Both the position numbers and the translations under genes were made by a program. From Lachnospiraceae bacterium (GTDB taxonomy: Bacteria > Bacillota > Clostridia > Lachnospirales > Lachnospiraceae): a DNA stretch of 8,678 nucleotides. Location of the stretch: positions 1 through 8,678 of the forward strand of contig JAGAAH010000016.1 in the NCBI GenBank assembly GCA_017615375.1, read 5' to 3'. The notes below the pieces were generated by a model. That model saw nothing but the letters and a program-made list of their open reading frames with translations, did not search any database and was not told the origin of the DNA. Positions 5,901 through 8,678 of the stretch are shown piece after piece (positions within the stretch are counted from its first letter, which is position 1; each line of letters starts with the position of its first letter).

Positions 5901-6572
5901 ATGATTACACTTTCACATGTCAGTAAATGTTATACCGAAGGAATACCTGCACTTAATGATATCAACATCGATATCGAAGAAGGCGAATTTGTCTTTGTAG
6001 TAGGTAACAGCGGTTCGGGTAAGTCTACTTTTTTAAAGCTTCTTACCAAAGAACTTGAGCCTTCGGAAGGAACGATTACGGTTAACGGTGTTAACTTAAG
6101 AAAATTAAGAAGGAAGCGCATACCTATGTACAGAAGAAACATCGGTATGGTATATCAGGATTTCCGATTGTTAAAAGATCGAAACGTATATGAAAATGTT
6201 GCGTTCGCACAGCGTGTTATAGAGAAGTCACCGAGACAGATTAAGAAGGATGTACCGCTTATGCTGTCTACCGTAGGACTTGCAGCTAAGTATAGGTCGA
6301 ACCCCAAGCAGTTATCCGGTGGAGAACAGCAGCGTGTCGCAATAGCGCGTGCGCTTATTAATAAGCCGAAGATACTTCTTGCGGATGAGCCTACCGGAAA
6401 TCTTGACCCTGATAATGCATGGGATATTATGAGTTTACTTGATAATATTAATGCAAGAGGCACAACCGTTGTGGTGGTTACCCATAACATGGAGATAGTT
6501 AAAGCCATGAAGAAAAGGGTTATTACTCTGAAAAAGGGTTCGCTTATTAGTGACGAGAGGCCGGTGGTATAA
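5901..6572 (+). CDS. ftsE: Cell division ABC transporter ATP-binding protein FtsE
   Basis: FtsE is the cytosolic ATPase of the FtsEX complex, which does not transport but transmits ATP-driven shape changes through FtsX to activate peptidoglycan hydrolases outside. The 223 residues are full length. Visible ABC motifs are the A-loop Tyr11, Walker A GNSGSGKS (35-42, Lys41), Q-loop Gln86 in VYQDFRLL, signature LSGGEQQR (138-145), Walker B ILLADE (158-163, Glu163 catalytic), D-loop GNLD and switch His195 in VVVVTHN. The VYQDFRLL Q-loop and tight pairing with ftsX separate it from MacB/LolD-type relatives. The start at 5901 follows GGAG (5889-5892), which lies inside the end of the regulator gene, so the two are likely translationally coupled. 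All catalytic residues are intact. Confidence 0.96.
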   Translation: MITLSHVSKCYTEGIPALNDINIDIEEGEFVFVVGNSGSGKSTFLKLLTKELEPSEGTITVNGVNLRKLRRKRIPMYRRNIGMVYQDFRLLKDRNVYENVAFAQRVIEKSPRQIKKDVPLMLSTVGLAAKYRSNPKQLSGGEQQRVAIARALINKPKILLADEPTGNLDPDNAWDIMSLLDNINARGTTVVVVTHNMEIVKAMKKRVITLKKGSLISDERPVV

Positions 6573-7484
6573 ATGCATAAGATAAGTACATATCTGTATA
6601 CTCTAAAGCAGGGTATCATTAATATAGGAAAGAATAAAATGTTCTCACTGGCATCTGTTGCAACAATGGCTGCATGTATATTTCTTTTCGGTATATTCTA
6701 TTCTATAGTGGGTAACTTCAAGAATATAGTTAAAGATGCGGAAGAGAAAGTTGCAATTACGGTATTCTTTAACGAAGATTTGACCGAGGATGATATTAAG
6801 GCAATCGGTGACAGAATCGGTAAACGTTCGGAAGTTAAGAAAATGGTGTATATCTCGCCGGAACAGGCGTGGGAAGATTATAAAGAGAAGTATTTTGAAG
6901 GTAATGAAGAATTATCGGCAGGATTCGAAGAAGATAATCCGCTTGCCAATTCGGCAAACTACCAGATTTACTTAAATGATGTATCGAAGCAGGCATCGCT
7001 TGTTAAATATATTAAGCAGCAGGACGGCGTAAGACAGGTTAATAAGTCGGATGTTGTTGCCAATACACTTTCCGATTTTAATAAACTTCTTGGATATATA
7101 TCTGCGGCAATAATTATAATATTGCTTCTTGTTGCGGTATTCCTCATAAGCAATACCATTACCGTGGGTATCAATGTACGAAAAGATGAGATAGCAATTA
7201 TGAAGCTTATAGGCGCGACGGATTTTCTCGTCAGACAGCCATTCATAATAGAGGGAATACTTATAGGACTTGTGGGTTCACTTATCCCGCTCGGAATTCT
7301 TTATTTTATGTATGGTAAGATTATAGCTTACATAATGGAGCATTTTATCTTCCTTAACAGCATTATGAAATTCCTTCCGGCTAATCAGATTTTCAAGATG
7401 TTAACGCCTATTTCTTTGGCACTTGGAGTAGGAATCGGGTTATTGGGAAGCCGAATTACGATTAGAAAGCACTTGGATGTGTAA
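6573..7484 (+). CDS. ftsX: Cell division protein FtsX (permease-like subunit)
   Basis: FtsX is the membrane partner of FtsE and its extracellular loop contacts wall hydrolases or their activators. The 303 residues show the expected topology: a basic cytoplasmic start, TM1 (about 24-47), a large extracellular domain (about 48-172), then TM2 (174-193), TM3 (229-249) and TM4 (276-292), ending in a short basic tail. The conserved segment VGINVRKDEIAIMKLIGATDFLVRQPF, split here by residue groups, lies between TM2 and TM3 and is the FtsX/MacB family hallmark that contacts the ATPase. The ATG directly follows the ftsE stop codon with no gap, indicating coupling. GAGAGG lies within the end of ftsE. 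Confidence 0.96.
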   Translation: MHKISTYLYTLKQGIINIGKNKMFSLASVATMAACIFLFGIFYSIVGNFKNIVKDAEEKVAITVFFNEDLTEDDIKAIGDRIGKRSEVKKMVYISPEQAWEDYKEKYFEGNEELSAGFEEDNPLANSANYQIYLNDVSKQASLVKYIKQQDGVRQVNKSDVVANTLSDFNKLLGYISAAIIIILLLVAVFLISNTITVGINVRKDEIAIMKLIGATDFLVRQPFIIEGILIGLVGSLIPLGILYFMYGKIIAYIMEHFIFLNSIMKFLPANQIFKMLTPISLALGVGIGLLGSRITIRKHLDV

Positions 7485-7500
7485 TGGACAGAGGTACAGT

Positions 7501-8678
7501 ATGAGCGAAGAGAATTACGAATTTGAGAATGACATGGAAAAAGAGATAGAACCGAAGAATAAAAGCGGCTTTTCGAAAGGCGTTTTCTTCGGAATGGTTA
7601 TTATGCTGCTTGTGGTATCGGTAACAGGTCTTTTACTTATTACCGCACTTAGAAAAAACGGCTACGAAATTACCAATGTTAAAGTGGATAAAAACCTTAC
7701 CGCAGGTATCCTTTCGGAACAGGTAGAAGGAAAAGTTGCGGAAATACTTAATGCCCTTTCAACCTATTACTATGATGATGTGGATTCGAGCGTTCTTGCT
7801 GAAGGTATGTTCCGCGGTATGGTTGATTCTCTCGGCGATAAATACACTACGTATTTTAATAAGCAAGAGTACGAAGATTTTATGTTAAGTACAACAGGTA
7901 TATACTACGGAATCGGAGCGCTTTTGGCACAAGACAAGAATACCAATATTATTACGATAGAGAAGGTATATGCCAATTCACCTGCGGAAGAGTCCGGTCT
8001 TATGGAAGGTGATATTATCCTTTCGGCAAACGGCGTGAGTTCCGAAGGTATCAGCGTAAGCGAATTGGTTAATTATATAAGAGGCGAGGAAGGAACCGAT
8101 GTAACACTTTCGATTAAGCGTGGTGATAAGACGCTTGAAATCACATGCACACGTCGCAGAGTAGATGTTCCTACAATCGAATATACAATGTTTGATAATA
8201 ACATCGGTTATATTATGATAAGCCAGTTTGAAGAAGTTACTGCACAGCAGTTTAAGGATGCTTTGAAAGATTTGAAGAATCAGGGCATGAAAGCGCTTGT
8301 TATCGATCTTAGAGGCAATCCGGGCGGATTATTAAGTTCTGTATCCGAGATACTTGACGAGATTCTTCCTGAAGGATTGCTTGTATATACAGAGAATAAG
8401 TATGGTCACAAAGAGGAATATACGTCAAAGAAGGGCGAACTCGGACTTCCTCTTTGCGTACTTGTCAATGAGTCCTCTGCTTCGGCATCAGAGATTTTTG
8501 CGGGAGCAATTAAGGATTATGAATACGGTACCCTTATCGGAACCAATACATTCGGAAAAGGAATCGTGCAGGTAATCGTACCGTTAAAGGACGGAAGCGC
8601 AATTAAGGTTACAACTTCGAGATATTATACCCCGAAGGGCAACTACATTCACGGTGTGGGAATTGCGCCGGATATTGA
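7501..8678 (+). CDS. S41 family C-terminal processing protease (CtpA/CtpB-like), 3' end missing
   Basis: S41 CTPs are extracytoplasmic serine proteases with a PDZ domain gating a Ser-Lys active site. The 392 visible codons encode a charged cytoplasmic start (1-26), a membrane anchor (about 27-49) and a helical segment with GMVDSLGDKYTTYF (about 105-118). A PDZ domain follows (about 125-215, with the SPAEESGLMEGD substrate-binding edge), then the catalytic domain. Ser328 in NESSASASEIF, Lys353 in TFGKGIVQ and Gln357 keep the spacing of the known CtpB and Prc Ser-Lys-Gln triads. The conserved RGNPGG loop is also present. The frame is open to the window end, so the last residues are not seen. 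The ATG at 7501 follows AGAGGT (7490-7495), 16 bases after ftsX. In B. subtilis ctpB, a sporulation signalling protease, also lies next to ftsEX, but its role here is not proven. Confidence 0.93.
   Translation, partial: MSEENYEFENDMEKEIEPKNKSGFSKGVFFGMVIMLLVVSVTGLLLITALRKNGYEITNVKVDKNLTAGILSEQVEGKVAEILNALSTYYYDDVDSSVLAEGMFRGMVDSLGDKYTTYFNKQEYEDFMLSTTGIYYGIGALLAQDKNTNIITIEKVYANSPAEESGLMEGDIILSANGVSSEGISVSELVNYIRGEEGTDVTLSIKRGDKTLEITCTRRRVDVPTIEYTMFDNNIGYIMISQFEEVTAQQFKDALKDLKNQGMKALVIDLRGNPGGLLSSVSEILDEILPEGLLVYTENKYGHKEEYTSKKGELGLPLCVLVNESSASASEIFAGAIKDYEYGTLIGTNTFGKGIVQVIVPLKDGSAIKVTTSRYYTPKGNYIHGVGIAPDI

Noticed and set aside
8354..8575. 73-residue plus-strand frame inside the S41 protease
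   Set aside because: It is a shadow of the protease catalytic region, which carries intact Ser/Lys motifs in the true frame.
1..8678. Mobile elements, CRISPR arrays, phage or defence genes
   Set aside because: No transposase, integrase, terminal repeats, regularly spaced repeats or defence-type domains were seen; all genes are typical chromosomal ones.

Overview
The window reads as a chromosomal housekeeping segment of a low-to-moderate G+C Gram-positive Clostridia, most likely a Lachnospiraceae (Butyrivibrio/Roseburia-like). This rests on gene content and style: a CvfB-type S1 protein, an NlpC/P60 enzyme with SH3b repeats, a PucR/CdaR-like regulator next to ftsEX, AAGGAG-type ribosome binding sites, sigma-A promoters with TGn extensions, and a tRNA gene without an encoded CCA. 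The genus assignment is inference. I see no insertion sequence, phage gene, CRISPR array or other sign of recent transfer.

Layout. Bases 1-655 (minus strand) hold the N-terminal part of a class A penicillin-binding protein, cut by the window edge. It is divergent from yigZ (834-1478), and the 178-base gap carries a promoter for each direction plus a perfect 7-bp-arm inverted repeat in the PBP leader. Next is a single tRNA-Gln(CUG) with its own consensus promoter and an intrinsic terminator (1508-1670). Close behind come cvfB (1691-2533) and ridA (2579-2953). A near-perfect sigma-A promoter (2959-2987) then drives a secreted SH3b-SH3b-NlpC/P60 wall hydrolase (3056-4243), whose leader carries a WalR-like direct repeat. 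An intrinsic terminator closes this unit.

A 575-base, AT-rich gap (4244-4818) contains three consecutive DnaA-box-like 9-mers. After it comes a compact co-directional cluster: a PucR/CdaR-like regulator (4819-5898), ftsE (5901-6572), ftsX (6573-7484) and an S41 C-terminal processing protease with a PDZ domain (7501 to the window end, truncated). Gaps are 2, 0 and 16 bases, so this is almost certainly one transcription unit.

Functional theme. Much of the window concerns the cell wall: peptidoglycan synthesis (PBP), hydrolysis (NlpC/P60), control of hydrolases at the membrane (FtsEX) and extracytoplasmic proteolysis (S41). In Bacillus subtilis, FtsEX activates the NlpC/P60 endopeptidase CwlO and WalRK controls wall hydrolase genes, so the WalR-like site and the FtsEX cluster fit a common theme here, though a direct link is inference. 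No clearly undescribed system is visible. The best leads are the regulator fused into the ftsEX unit, the WalR-like box, and the DnaA-box cluster away from any recognisable origin genes.
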